Source: Absidia repens (Eukaryota; Mucoromycota; Mucoromycetes; Mucorales; Cunninghamellaceae). Taken from it: 64,000 nt of DNA. The stretch lies in NCBI GenBank assembly GCA_002105175.1, contig MCGE01000002.1, forward strand, positions 806,001-870,000, in the 5' to 3' direction. Both the position numbers and the translations under genes were made by a program. Of this stretch, positions 10,935 through 26,839 are shown piece by piece; position 1 is the stretch's first letter; every line of letters begins with the position of its first letter. Under the pieces are notes generated by a model. The model was given only the letters and a program-made list of their open reading frames with translations. It did no database searches and was not told the origin of the DNA.

Positions 10935-11700
10935 TTATTTTAATGAGATGCGAACCACCATCGTGCTGCTGTAAAAAAGAAAGCAAGCAAAAAATTAATA
11001 AAAGGGGTTCCTTTGGATCCACCACCAAATCCACACAACACAAAAAGCATTTCATATTCCGCCCACGTGGATATTTATTTTCTCCCTTTTTTTTCGCTCT
11101 CTCTTTCTCTTCATTTTCTTTTTTCCCTTCCTTTTTTCTTCACCATTCAACTTCATTGATGTTATAATGAACTTAAATTAGTGTCAGGTCTAGTTTAGAG
11201 AAAGGGTTTCAGCTCAGGGATTACAAGATGCATGGGGAAACCCTTACATTTTGGTTCTAAGATTCTGAGCCACCATTAGTTGGGCTTGTTGTTGCCTTCA
11301 TTAGCTTAGTTTAGTTTTAGTTTGTCCATAGTTTGGTATTTATATCTGAATAAAATATGTTCTTTTTGCATTCTTTAATACAAATTAACCCGTTGGTTTC
11401 TCTCATGTATTGTTACAATGACTTCGGTCTTACCATTGCTCCTCTAGATCTATTGTTGTGTTTCAATAAAAGATATCTATTTATGCTTCCTCATGTTTTC
11501 TCTGACTTGTATAGTACAGTATATTAGGTCCCTTATTACATTTATCCCTCTAAATTAGAGTGACCCATTTTTCTGATTACTCATCAGTGTCCCTCATGCT
11601 ACCTCCCGTAAACCACTTGTTACAATTTACCCACACTCTTAGTTTAATATCTACCACATTCATTTAAATAAAAATATGCCTTTCTATATGGCCAATAGTC
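10935..11700 (+). repeat. Dispersed element family, copy 2
   Basis: This near-complete copy has the 5' GAGATGCGAACCACCAT block, the box CCGCCCACGTGG with CACGTG at 11066-11071, a pyrimidine tract to about 11150, and the core GATTACAAGATGCATGGGGA near 11218-11237. The TTAGCTTAG block, an AATAAAATATGT signal near 11350 and a 3' half with further AATAAA-type signals follow. A 9-bp perfect stem (11202-11210 with 11237-11245) encloses the core. No open frame is shared between copies. Confidence 0.85.
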
Positions 11701-11786
11701 CCTGAGTGAGTGTACAAAAATGAAAAATGCGGCGGGAAGTATAATCCCGTCCCTTCCAAACTCTCATTCTACAATAACTTACAGCC

Positions 11787-11874
11787 ATGGCATCATCTTC
11801 ATCCTCAGAAATGCATCATCACGGCCCACCATCTTTACCCTCTTCAAGCGCAGAAGATGAATCAGTTAGTAAAC

Positions 11875-11909
<35 letters not shown>

Positions 11910-12494
11910 TCAGTGGTGTCTTTCTTTCCACTTTTTTTTTTTTTACTATCCCCTTTTTAGTTTATGTATCACATTTTATCCAGCCCATTTCTCCCTCCTT
12001 CATTATATTCTCTCGTTTGACTTCTTTATTTATGTAATTCTTCAGTTACTTTATCAATCTTCACTTGCAAACTCCTCAGCAAGCCATTATATATACATAT
12101 ATATGTCCAAAGCAAGCTCTATCACCAGTCAAATCCACTCTCTCTATATCAAGTATCAAATACGAGATCTCCTCTTCTCCAACATGGTCTGGATTTGGGA
12201 TCATTGGCCAAAGAAGAAAAGAAAATGAAAGCGTCACCCATGGTATGGGCCATTTTTTTGTAGTCATCGTAGCTTAGAAAGCGTTAGCCGGATGCTATTA
12301 ACCATAATGTCTTGTACCTTATAGGATATTGTGTGTACCAATAACCTTTATTTATTTTAATCTTAAATCTTCGGTCGGAAACGGATCAAATTGTTTTTTA
12401 ATAAACATGAGGTGACCCACAGGACGTTCTATTGAAGAATATGGATGAAGACAGTATGAAGTATAGTGAAACTTTTGGATGGTGTTTTATTTGA
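11787..12494 (+). CDS. Tentative small gene of unknown function
   Basis: A plausible three-exon model (11787-11864, 12129-12242, 12423-12494) would encode 87 aa. Exon 1 is Ser/His-rich (residues 1-26). Exon 2 ends in an amphipathic stretch, LLQHGLDLGSLAKEEKKMKA. Exon 3 encodes DVLLKNMDEDSMKYSETF. Phases are consistent (0 and 0) and donors (gttagt, gtatgg) are acceptable, but I recognise no family and alternative acceptors in intron 1 exist. The first intron contains a T31 run at 11878-11908. The start lies less than 100 bp after repeat copy 2. Transcript data would be needed to accept it. Confidence 0.35.
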
Positions 12495-12873
12495 TATAAT
12501 GGAGGGGTGGCACTTTTATGTTTTTAAATAGTATGTGAGAGTAAAACAGGGGATGATTAATTTATGGATTTGACATATATGCTAAGGTGAAGATAAGGGA
12601 ATGAGAGCAATAATTGACATGAAGGTTATCGGAGTTTTGTCTAAAATGAAAATCAGGGGCAAAAAATAGAACATCCACCACAACCGACACCTTTCAACGT
12701 TCAAGGCGGTAAAATGCCCTACATCTTCACCGTAGCTGACGCTTTTCAAAGTCTGCCATATTCCGACTCATTTTTTTCATAACGGTAGTAAAACGATACA
12801 AAAAAAAAAAAAAAAACACAAAAAATACAGAAGTTTTATTAAATTGATAGTATAATATAAAGAGAATTTTAAA
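12495..12873. other. Intergenic region 3' of alanyl-tRNA synthetase
   Basis: AT-rich DNA with an A-run at about 12799-12817. No coding signal was seen. Confidence 0.5.
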
Positions 12874-17275
<4,402 letters not shown>

Positions 17276-17888
17276 ATGGCTTCTCACAGCGTATATTTAT
17301 TTCGTCATGTCCAAACACAACAAGTACTCGTCAGCACTCGTCAAGTCATGAAGGTAAGCTCAACAACAACATAGGTTGCGATATCTTCCACCTTCTTTAT
17401 AAAATATTTATTTGTCTACTTTTTTTTTTTTTTTTGACACTTAGAACAAGGTATTGAATCAACTGGACACGATCACTCGACCCGTTCGTTTAAGGAAAGA
17501 TTTATGGAGACCTATGGTAGCGTTGACTGGTTTCAACACATCTCACTCAGCACAAGCCGTCTCCGATGCTCTTTTGCAACGCTCTCAAGCTCGCCAATTG
17601 GACTTTAAAACGACCGAAGAACATTTATCACGACCAAAGCGATTACGACAAGTAGATGAACAAGATTTGGTAGAGAAGTCAGTAGTGTCATTGCTGGAAG
17701 CATTAGAAAAAGTGGCCCCTGCTCACGTCAAGAACGACGAAAAGCTCTTGGCGTTATGGGAACAACCTCGTTTTATGGAACTGAAGGGTGAAAAGGACTG
17801 GCCTGCTTTTGTGGAACACGGTCAGTTGGAACTCAAGAATAACCGATTTGTGAAGGCTGCCTCTACTGCTGGTGATGCTTCTGCTTAG
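17276..17888 (+). CDS. MHR1: Mitochondrial ribosomal protein mL67 / Mhr1 family
   Basis: Two exons (17276-17353, 17445-17888) encode 173 aa. The N-terminus HSVYLFRHVQTQQVLVSTRQ and the following RPVRLRKDLWRPMVAL match the Mhr1/mL67 family pattern (a YxFRNxxTxQV-like strand followed by a LRKDLWRP block). In yeast this protein is both a large-subunit mitoribosomal protein and a factor for mitochondrial DNA recombination; which role applies here is not visible in sequence. The length is somewhat shorter than the yeast protein. The C-terminal half is charged and helical. The intron has a T-run just before its acceptor (cttag). It is divergent from AlaRS, another mitochondrial translation gene. 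Confidence 0.75.
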
Positions 17889-18945
17889 TATAGATAACCC
17901 TTCCTCCCCTCCCCCTTTCTCCCCTTTTTTTGTATAGACAGATTATTATAGTTACTTTATTAGCCATGATCATACACAGACACACATACTTCTTTCTTCT
18001 TCTTTTTTATATACTCATTTTCTAATAAAAAAAAATCTTCTTCATTCTATCTTGACTCTTCTTTGAATTGCTTTCTATGATATTGGATTTTTCCGTTTTT
18101 CTGTATAGATTACTATTCTTTTTACATATCAAATCTATCAACTTTTTTTTTATTGAAACTCAGGATGTGTTTAATACAAACTGAGGGTGAAGCTCGCAGA
18201 CATGAGCTGCAATTTGAGCGGCCTAGTTGAATTAGGACAAACGTTCGATGTGAGGGCGGTACAAATAATCAATAAACCCTTGACCACATGTGTCTGATGA
18301 GACGATGGACGTGAAAGCAATACTTTCATCTGCTCGTTAGATGAATTGATATTTTTTTGGAATATATAGATGAGCTACAAGTTACTAACCAGAATAATTA
18401 TACACACTGTGTGGCTCAGCAGGAACATAATAATAATAAAAAGCGAGCTGGATATTTATCGTATATCCATTCTGGTGGGGACTACGTTAACAGGACGGTT
18501 TTGATTGATTGATATAAATCAACTAAAAGATAACCATTTGTTGGAGGAGGGGAATGACTTCTAGCAGCAGGAAGACCGTTTGGAGCATTAGTAGACAAGA
18601 GGAAAATGCTTTACGGTAAAGTGGCGATCATTTTCATAGCACAGCCTAGGTCCACCGTTTAATACAAGAAAAAAAAGATCTAGGACTGTCGATCGGTAGC
18701 TGGGGCGTATGGGGAAAGTTGTCAGAGTCGGTGAACTGGAAAGTAGAGGTATACGGAAGAACATCCACAAAAAAACTACTATAATGGCTTTGCTTACTAT
18801 CTAATGGATTAGAGGATGGTCGATGAAGAAGGCATATTTTATTAACGCATATCGACACATAGGAAACTAAAAGCTTGAGGGGGATTAGTGTAACATGGGG
18901 TTTAATGGTGATTTTTGAGGGAAACCCCAAAGGAGTTCTGAAGAG
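17889..18945. other. Intergenic region
   Basis: A 3' flank with a CT-rich stretch follows mL67. Several short inverted repeats occur at 18285-18360, for example TTCATCT/AGATGAA. Open frames at 18588-18930 (-) have no recognisable domain. Nothing is annotated with confidence. Confidence 0.4.
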
Positions 18946-19660
18946 CGGTTGGTTTTATTTTAAAGGGACGGTTGTAATACGGAATCTAGTATACTGTACA
19001 AGAAAGATGAAGGACTGAAGAGTTACCCTTTAGTAATAAACTGCACAACAAAGAAAAAGGGATAACCTTCGTTGAATCATAACTATTACCAACACTAATC
19101 TCAGAGGACGTTGGTAAAACAGATTCTTTTAGACAAGACATGAAGGAAACTAATGAGACATTTTTATTTTGGAGCAGGTAAAAAGAAACATATTTTATTC
19201 ATATATAGACACAAACTATGGACAAACTAACACAAAACTAATGTTAAGGCTCCAAAATGCCTGACTTATGGTGGTTCAAAATCCTGGACCCAAAATGTAA
19301 GGGTTTCCCCATGCATCTTGTAATCCCAGAGCTGAAAACCCTTATAAACTAGTTCTAACAATCTAAGATCACCACAATCCTAGTGACGTTCCAATGGTGA
19401 AGGAAAAAGGAAGGAAAAAAAAAAATGAAAATGAAAAAAGGGCGATAATAAATATTCACGTGGGCGGAATTTGAATTGCTTTGTCTTCTTGAGGATTTGG
19501 TTTGCCAGTTGGTCTTTTTGGTGGATACGAAAAAGTAACCCCTTCTTTTTTTTTTTTTTTTTTTTTTTTTTACAATAACCAACAAGATACAACACCATCA
19601 ACATGATGATTCTCTTGTCATGGAAATATCATTGCATTTCGATGTCAAAACGATCAAGTT
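18946..19660 (-). repeat. Dispersed element family, copy 3 (reverse)
   Basis: Read on the minus strand it starts with the block ATCATCATGTTGATG (near 19596-19610), shared with copy 7, then a long A-run, then CCGCCCACGTG with CACGTG at 19457-19462. A pyrimidine tract, the core at about 19295-19325 and an AATAAAATATG signal near 19190-19200 follow. The AAGGGTTT/AAACCCTT stem of copy 2 is conserved. Confidence 0.85.
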
Positions 19661-20074
19661 GTAGGAGGGAGGTCGCCTTGCTTCGTATGTAGATATTCAG
19701 AAATGATATGGACATACTGGCGAGTTATATTGGGACAAAAAAGAAAAAATGCCAAAGAGCCATACAGTAAATAAAGAAAGCAATGAGCCCTGGTATGTTA
19801 TTAGGTATTTGATTTTGTACTTTAAGCACTACATTGGAATCTGCTCATCAACCATTTTCTATGGGATCACATTGGAGTAGACACATTAGATTATATACTT
19901 CCCAGTTTAGACATACCATATATATATACATATATATAAAGCTCTGGATTGAAGCATGTAAGATAATAATGAATGTGAAAATAAAAATTGGTCTTTATTG
20001 TATTTGAATCGGTAATAAACCATATAAATCGACAAATTCTAAACTAATGGGCAGAAAGGAGACGACAATCTAAT
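19661..20074. other. Intergenic region
   Basis: AT-rich DNA with a TATATATA tract at about 19920-19938; the region probably holds the 3' UTR of the XPG-like gene. No gene seen. Confidence 0.4.
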
Positions 20075-21847
20075 CTAAGTAAAGAGGGGTGTATCACTGT
20101 GAGACGAAGAATGAGGTTGTTGGAATGGATTGCTGCCAAAAGCACTATCACCGGGAGAACTGATGGTTTCAGCTAATGAAGGTCGGTTTTGCTGATGCAT
20201 GAATATGTCCAACTGGGTATCTATTTCGTCAGGGTCAATTTGATATTGTTGTAACAAATTGTTCAGTGTGTCAGAGTTTACCGAAGGCGTGGAAGATAAT
20301 TTGTCAGTGGAGGGGTGTGTTGGTATGCTTGGTAGTTCTTGAAATACCTAAATTCAAAGGAAAAAAAAAGTCAATAGTTGTCCTTCATCATCTTCTTGCG
20401 TTTTATTATTTACCTTCCGTATCAGTAGGTAATCAAAACCTTCCTCTGGTATATACTTTCGAGGATCCAAGTGAATGAGGATTTCTTCAATCGATCCATG
20501 TTGTTTGACCAATTCCAAAGCACGGTTAGGGCCAATCCCATATATCTTTGATCCAAAATCAGTCCCACATAAAATGCAAAGATCCAAAAACTCTGCTCTG
20601 GTCAATCCCAATTGTTGTCTTGCCACCACTGGATCAACATGTAAAATGGGTTTGTTTTTTGTACAAAAATACCTTAGCAAAGGACCATCACCAAAAACAA
20701 TGGAATCCATATCTAATAATAATAATAATAATAATAATAAAAGGGAGGAGGAGGGGAGAGAGAGAGTAATGAGCACATGTGAAAACCGTCCCAGATTCAT
20801 CCATATTCATACCTTCTGATATGATACCATCGGCATTTCCATTTCGTACCAAGCTGGCACACATTGCTTCTGCTTCATGGTTTTCACAAACAAAACAAGG
20901 GTAGCCCAAAGATGATAAAAACGAATAACAATCCCGCTTGATATCTTTCGTGACCTTGAGTGACCTTTTAGCTACAAAGTAAAATAAATATATAGGAATA
21001 CTGAGATCGTCGTAAACAAATACATATATGACTTACCGTAAGATGTCAGTAATCGATCGTTTTGCCCCTTTAATCGTACCAAGTTGTCATGCACAGATTC
21101 CAGGCGATTTCGTATCATGGTATTCATCAGGTCGTATTCTTGATTAGACAAGTCGCGGACGGTTTTTGTGTATCTGTCACGATCTTGGACATATTGATTT
21201 GTTTCGTGGAGTTCTTTGACAATCGTCGATAATTTTTCTTCCAACGCCTTTTGATGTTCCTTGACGTGCAGTTTCGCTTCCTTCAGAGTAAGAGCACTGT
21301 CGCCTAGTGTGAGTGTTTCGTTCCATGATGGTTGCTGTGCCTCTTTGTTGTTGTCAGGTGGCGGTGGTTGTAGATCCATGTACTCGGCTGTCGACTTCAG
21401 TCTTCCAACACCATCATCATCACCAGAGAGCTGATCCAAGAGTCGTTGTATACTTTCTGAGGTAAGCATGGAGAGGTATTCGCTTTCAGTTGCCGTCAGC
21501 CAAGAAGCCAGTCGAGTCGATCGCGATTGTTCGAAGATCAGCGATTCCTTAATCTTGTGTTGGTTGCGTGCTCGTCGACGGTGTTCCCATTGTTGTTTGG
21601 CAATAATTCGTTCGGTACCGTCGAATACAAATATCGGTTTGATGTGGTGTCGTTCGCAAAACTTGATCAGTAAATAGAATCCATGAAGGTGGCGAAAAGG
21701 GTGAGGATCATCGCCATAAATATATCGGCTTAATGGGCAACTGACATCGATAGCCAGTGTTTGCCCTTGATACTGAGGTGCTACTGTCCGTATGAGTGAT
21801 TGAGGTGCATGTCGTTTTAGTAATCCAGTCAAACCAGGAATACCCAT
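20075..21847 (-). CDS. XPG/FEN1-family structure-specific nuclease
   Basis: Four exons (21037-21847, 20813-20971, 20414-20712, 20075-20347) encode 513 aa. The N-terminal XPG domain starts with MGIPGLTGLL and carries LAIDVS (Asp34) and FVFDGTER (Asp76). The internal XPG-I domain carries ENHEAEAMC (Glu303, Glu305) and IISEDMDSIVFG (Asp324, Asp326). The helix-two-turn-helix follows with LCGTDFGS (Asp375) and GIGPNRALELV. These are the acidic residues that bind the two metals in the family. About 190 residues separate the two nuclease halves, with a long charged coiled-coil-like segment (about 195-268). That is longer than in FEN1 or EXO1 and shorter than in XPG/Rad2. No PCNA-binding motif is obvious. 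It acts on DNA by family; the exact substrate and orthology are open. Intron 3 starts just upstream of exon 3, and intron 2 holds an (AAT)n tract. Confidence 0.85.
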
Positions 21848-22156
21848 ATGATATATTTTTTTTTAAAAAAAAAAAGAAAAAACGGAAGAAAAAAAGGAGC
21901 ATGCTTTATTTCTTCGGAGATTGAGGCATGAATGAATGGCAGTCAGTGTAATTTTTTTTTTTTTATTTATTGATGAGAAGAATGAGTGGAGTGGGGTAAT
22001 AGTACAAAAAGAACAAGATAATATATGTTGTTGTTGATAAAGAGAAGAAGAATAAAAGATATAATATAGATGGAATGTAAAAAAAAAAAAAGGAAATAAT
22101 AAAGAGATAAAAACAGGATAAAACTATAATGTATGCTAAAACTAAGTATTTCTCTT
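21848..22156. other. Short tandem intergenic spacer
   Basis: 309 bp, AT-rich, between the XPG-like start and the Bud6 stop. It holds T- and A-runs and a minus-strand AATAAA-type signal; no gene. Confidence 0.4.
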
Positions 22157-25100
22157 TCAAGTTGATTTGGCACCTTCGTCATCAGTTCCAGCTTCAGGCT
22201 CCGTAGTATCTACGCCATCATCACTTTTTTCTTCAGAGGGATTAGTAGCATCATCGTCAACTTGTTCGTTCGCTTCCACATCATCCTTCGATTGTTGTTG
22301 CTTTTGCTGCTGCTTTTCCTTGAAGAGTTGTTGCCGTATCGCCTCATCTTTTTCCTGTCGCAATCGATCAATTTCCATTGCGCCACCTGTCTTTTTGAGT
22401 TTCTTGTTATCCACAAAGGTCGACAGTTCTTTTTCAAAATCATCCGTACGATTGGCCAGTTCACGCTGTCGCATACGGTCCGCCATATCCAAGGCCTTGA
22501 GTCGACGATCATGGTCCACATCAATGGTTGCCACCTGCTTGAGTACGCTGGTCATACCTTCAAATCCATCTTCGGGAGGGGCCACATGGAATTCACGCAC
22601 TTGACGTCGCGACTTTTCTTGGAAGGCGCAGATTTTCTCCAAGTTTTCAAAGACTTCTTGCAAGGCAGCCAAATCATCATTCATATCCAACAAAAGTCCT
22701 TCTTGTTCTTTGAGCGTTTGCTGTTCCTTTACAATCGTTTGCAGTTCTTGTTCCCAAGTCTTCTTCCAGATAGGTTTAACTTTGGTAATATACACACCAA
22801 ATGCTTCGATTTCGTCACCAAGCGCCTTGCGTTCTTCGCGACAATGCTCCATCTGCGTTTCCGAAGGTCGGCATTTCCGTTGCGTCACATCCAGCTTCAA
22901 ATGGTCAATGGCGTCCTGCAAGTCTTCGAGGCGAGCTGTGATCTTGTCCGACGAAGTCAATAGTTCTTCTTTGCCTTGTTCAATGTAGTGTCGTGCCTGA
23001 GATGGGGTTGCCTTGGCCATTGAAGATACTTCGTCACCGTCCGATTTCTTGTCAACTAGCTCCTTCAATTGTTGGTTTTCATCTTGGAGTTCCTTCACCA
23101 CCTTGTTGTGCTCTTCATGTTGTTCACTCTGGGCCTGTCGTAAAATCATCACTTGTCGCTGCAATTTTTCGATTTCGTCTTGTTGTTGCTGTTGTAATTT
23201 CAAATCAACAGGTTCGGTGGCTGTAATAGAGATGTCACTTGATGCAGCACCATTTTCAGTAGTAACTTTTGATGTGTCCATTTGCGATCCAGCAGAAGTT
23301 TGAGTCTCTGACTTGCTGTCATCCTTTGTTTCGTCATCCAATGGTGCCGCTGCTACTTGTTCCGATTGCTGTGATGCTGTTGACGCTAGTGTTTGACGAA
23401 CCACTTGCTGTACCAATGTTTCAGTTTCTGAAGATCGCTCTGTCATTTTTTGTTCAAGGCGTTCCATTTGTTCCAGCATTGTGCGTCGAGTTTCATTCCA
23501 TTCCTTCATCATGGGCTCCATCCATTCTTTTGATTTCTCGTCTTTTTCACCTAAACAAAATAAAAACATGTCAAGGTCAGTCAAATAATGGATACAATGC
23601 ATTCCATAAATCTTTTTCTTTTAATTTACCTTGAAGACTAAAGGACAAGATAGATTTATCAGTAACATCAGATAAATCTTGCAGTTCATAAGACACATTG
23701 GGAAGAGTAGGATCACGAATATAAATTGTTGGAAAGTCTTGTTGCCCAGCACTGTATCCAAATCGTTCAATAAAGAGCATACTCAAGGCCGGTAAAGTGA
23801 TTTCACCCGAATAAGATACTTTCTTTGTTTGTTGGTCCATTTGAAGATATAAAGTAAGTGAAGAAGGTGCCGCATTATCCGATAATGAAGTGGCGGTAGT
23901 TGGATTCTTGTTGGTCGTGTCGCTAACATTGTCTGCACATGAATCTCCAGAAGAAGGTGTAGATGTTGTTGGTCCAGAGTCCGTCTCGCTTGGTTGGTTT
24001 TCGTCGACTCGATCCATAGTAGAATTGTGTTGGAGAGATGGTACAGGAGGAGCGTCCGATAAATAGCGTTTGGAGGCATAATCAGCACTGGTGTTTCCAC
24101 GATACATAGACGCACGCCTCACAGAGGATCTTCTGGCTAAATTTTCCTGTCGTTTCAAAGCTGCTAAAGCACTGGCCGTATGTGGGTCACTTTCATCAAA
24201 GTCATTATTGTTGAATTTGCTGGGTGGTTGGAGATGATTCGATGATGCTGGCATTTGTGCGGCAGGAGGAGGAGGTGGGGGAGGGGAGGAGGGGGAGGGG
24301 AACCAGGTGCTGCTGCGCTTCTACTACTTGTTGATGTGCGAGATGCTGATCGAGATGGGAAGGGCTGCTGAGAAGGTACTGACGTCACAGACGTATAGTA
24401 TGGTTTCCGAGGCTGTTGTTGTTGTTGTTGTTTAGGGGATGAGGGGGTAGAACCTTGACCATAGAATTTCCTAGAATCTGAAGACACACTCGGGCGAGGC
24501 ATTCCACCGGCATAAGGGTCATAGTCAGATTGAGTCATACGATCGGGAGTACCTGGCAACGGGGTTGGCGAAGTTCGGTCTTGCTGGCTATAATAAGCTC
24601 GTCCAGATTTGTTGCTGCCCGTGCTATCTGAATGTGTCAAGCTGATACTGCTGCGGGAGTAACTGTCAGTATTGCGATGATAATGGTCTTGAGAACGATA
24701 AGAATCACGCTGTGTAAGTGGTGGAGGTACTGGAGAAGGCATTTGAGCTGTTTGCGTATCCATTTCGCGAAGCTGTTGTTGTTTCCCCTTGAGCCCATGA
24801 AGCAAATGCACAATCACGTCACGGATACGAGGGAGGTATTTGTCAAGGGTCGCAGTTGACGGTTCTTGGTCCATGCATTCCACCACAGATTGACGAAGTT
24901 GATGGGGGATCCAGGACAGGTCACTAAAAGAAAGAGGTGAGCTGAATTGTCATTAAGGAGAGAAATTCTTTATTTACCTTGTCTTCACGTGGGCTTCTTC
25001 AAAGGACTGTGTGACCATATAGAATTGGTTTTCCAAAGTTCGATGTAGTTCAAAAATATCAGAAGTAGACATGCGTAGCTGAGACCAAAGATTCAGTGCT

Positions 25101-25327
25101 TCTAATAAAGATTTTGTGGTGCGTAAGAGTTTTGTCACAACTTGCTCGATTTCGGCAGACTAAGAAATATTGAAAAGGTTAAACAGGTTAAACAGGTAAA
25201 CCAAAGCTATTAACTAAATGAAAAGAACACTTACCATGTTTCTATATGAGCCAGTTCTTTGTATTTCAGATCGCCTTGGTGGAACGGATGAGTATCCAGA
25301 AGAGCTTTCACGAGATCCGTAATCCAT
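22157..25327 (-). CDS. BUD6: Bud6/Aip3 family actin-interacting polarity protein (frameshift in assembly)
   Basis: Four exons (25235-25327, 24978-25159, 23630-24923, 22157-23550) encode about 985 aa. The N-terminal AIP3 region (from SAEIEQVVTKLLRTTKSLLE to about residue 150) and the C-terminal coiled-coil with VDHDRRLKALDMADRMRQRE identify Bud6/Aip3, a formin-activating polarisome component at growing tips. The middle is Ser/Pro-rich. Exon 3 does not stay in one frame. The 5' part (24886 frame) runs into a C-rich run encoding poly-proline at 24262-24300, and the homologous continuation (MPASSNHLQPPSK...) is in another frame, as if one base were missing. The exon length also misses a multiple of three by one base. 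Homopolymer error or a real indel are both possible. Confidence 0.85.
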
Positions 25328-25545
25328 CTATTGAAGTTACTACCAAGTCAAGTATAAAGGAAGAAGGAAAACGAAAGAAGAATGAAGAAAAAAAAAAGGA
25401 CCCGAGCACCTTCTATTGTACTTTAAACTCAGATCATTTGATTTTTTTTGCATCCGGTCATTGAAATTCCTGTTGTTATTTTTTTTATTTTTTTCCTTCT
25501 TTCATTATTCTTTTTGATCAAATAAAGACACATATATAAAAAACG

Positions 25546-26131
25546 ATGAAGTTGGTTAGGTAATACGCTTATATAATAGCACAATCTATTCATACATACG
25601 TGACTGATTTTGGTATTTATTTCTTATTATTGACTTGTAGATTTTTGATGAAACTGAATAACGAATCAGTGTCTGTGGAATTGAAAAATGGCACGGTTGT
25701 ACATGGCACTATCACTGGTAAGACAGCAGCAACTCGAATTAAGCTACATTCATCAAAGTCACTCATTCTATTTACTTTATCTCTATACATCTAGGTGTTG
25801 ACATGAGTATGAACACACACTTGAAAACAGTAAAGATGACGGTGAAGAACCGCGATCCAGTCAGTTTGGATACTCTCAGCATTCGTGGCAACAATATCCG
25901 ATGCGTTATTTTACCAGATAGCTTGCCATTGGATACCTTATTGATCGACGATACACCTAAAGCAAAGAACACTAAAAAGAAAGAAGGTAAGTTCGAAAGG
26001 GTACAGAGTTTGTGATATCCATGGTTAACCTCCTTTCCTTTCTTTTATTCCTTTTAGATGTTTCTGCTGGACGTGGACGTGGACGTGGTATGGCTCGAGG
26101 GCGGGGACGTGGTGGACGAGGACGACGTTAG
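25546..26131 (+). CDS. SMD1: Small nuclear ribonucleoprotein Sm-D1
   Basis: Four exons (25546-25559, 25641-25717, 25795-25986, 26058-26131) encode 118 aa, the usual length. Sm1 motif: [30 protein letters not shown] (residues about 8-37, split by an intron). Sm2 motif: [15 protein letters not shown]. The C-terminus is an RG tail ([20 protein letters not shown]) of the kind that is dimethylated and bound by SMN-type assembly factors. The protein is one of seven in the Sm ring on U1, U2, U4 and U5 snRNAs. The first exon encodes only four and two-thirds codons. It is divergent from Bud6, with 218 bp between start codons. Confidence 0.95.
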
Positions 26132-26410
26132 ATTATTCTTATAGTATTAGCATAATTTGATTTTGTATATTCTGTTGTGATTACGTATAGTTGTTTTTTT
26201 ATATTCCTTTTTTACTTATGCTTATTCTTGAAATAAAACAAATACAATACATAAAATACAAAATGGGTCTTTATTCGTGATATATGGGAAATAGGGGCGA
26301 TTTGTGTGTGTATGTGTGCCGAAAAGGGTAACTGCATTGATTTCAATAATCGCTGGGGAAAAAAAAAAACTGAATACAAACGGTGGTTTGAATAAGAATG
26401 GGCAAGTTGC

Positions 26411-26451
<41 letters not shown>

Positions 26452-26839
26452 ACAAAGTGTAAAAGAAAGTGTAAAAGGAAGTGTAAAAGGAGATGTATAT
26501 GATGATTGAGGGGAATTAAAATTCAATTGAACCCTGGAACTAGTCATCGTGTAAAAAAAAAAAAAAAAAAGGGAAGGACAATAACAGGTTTTTATTTAAA
26601 ATAGTCATTATAATGGGAAATCCCACCAATAAAATGTATAAAAGTAAAATAAAACATCGAAGACTAAGGAGAAATAGGATAGTGATGGGGGAAGAAAGGG
26701 TCAAATGAAGAGGGAAAATAAACTAGTGGTAGGAAGGTAAGTATGTAAATAAAATAAAAACTATATATGTGATTTGTCAATGACCAAAAATAAAAGTACT
26801 ATATACAATAAAATGAAATAAAATAAAGCGGGGGGTCGA
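26132..26839. other. Convergent 3' region with A36 run
   Basis: An uninterrupted run of 36 A at 26413-26448 is the longest homopolymer in the window. It is followed by three imperfect 12-bp units of the form GTGTAAAAGGAA at about 26456-26492 and an A-run near 26552-26569. Polyadenylation-type AATAAA signals for Sm-D1 lie near 26231. No gene seen. Confidence 0.6.

Noticed and set aside
18290..18360. CTGATGAG...GAAA pattern resembling a hammerhead ribozyme core or box C of a snoRNA, with nearby short hairpins
   Set aside because: Stem II cannot pair properly between CTGATGA and GAAA, no cleavage triplet and stem III fit, and no box D is at a suitable distance.
22167..23634. Plus-strand open frames antisense to Bud6 up to 233 aa
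   Set aside because: They are mirror frames of the coding strand, without domains; the minus-strand frame carries the Bud6 signature.
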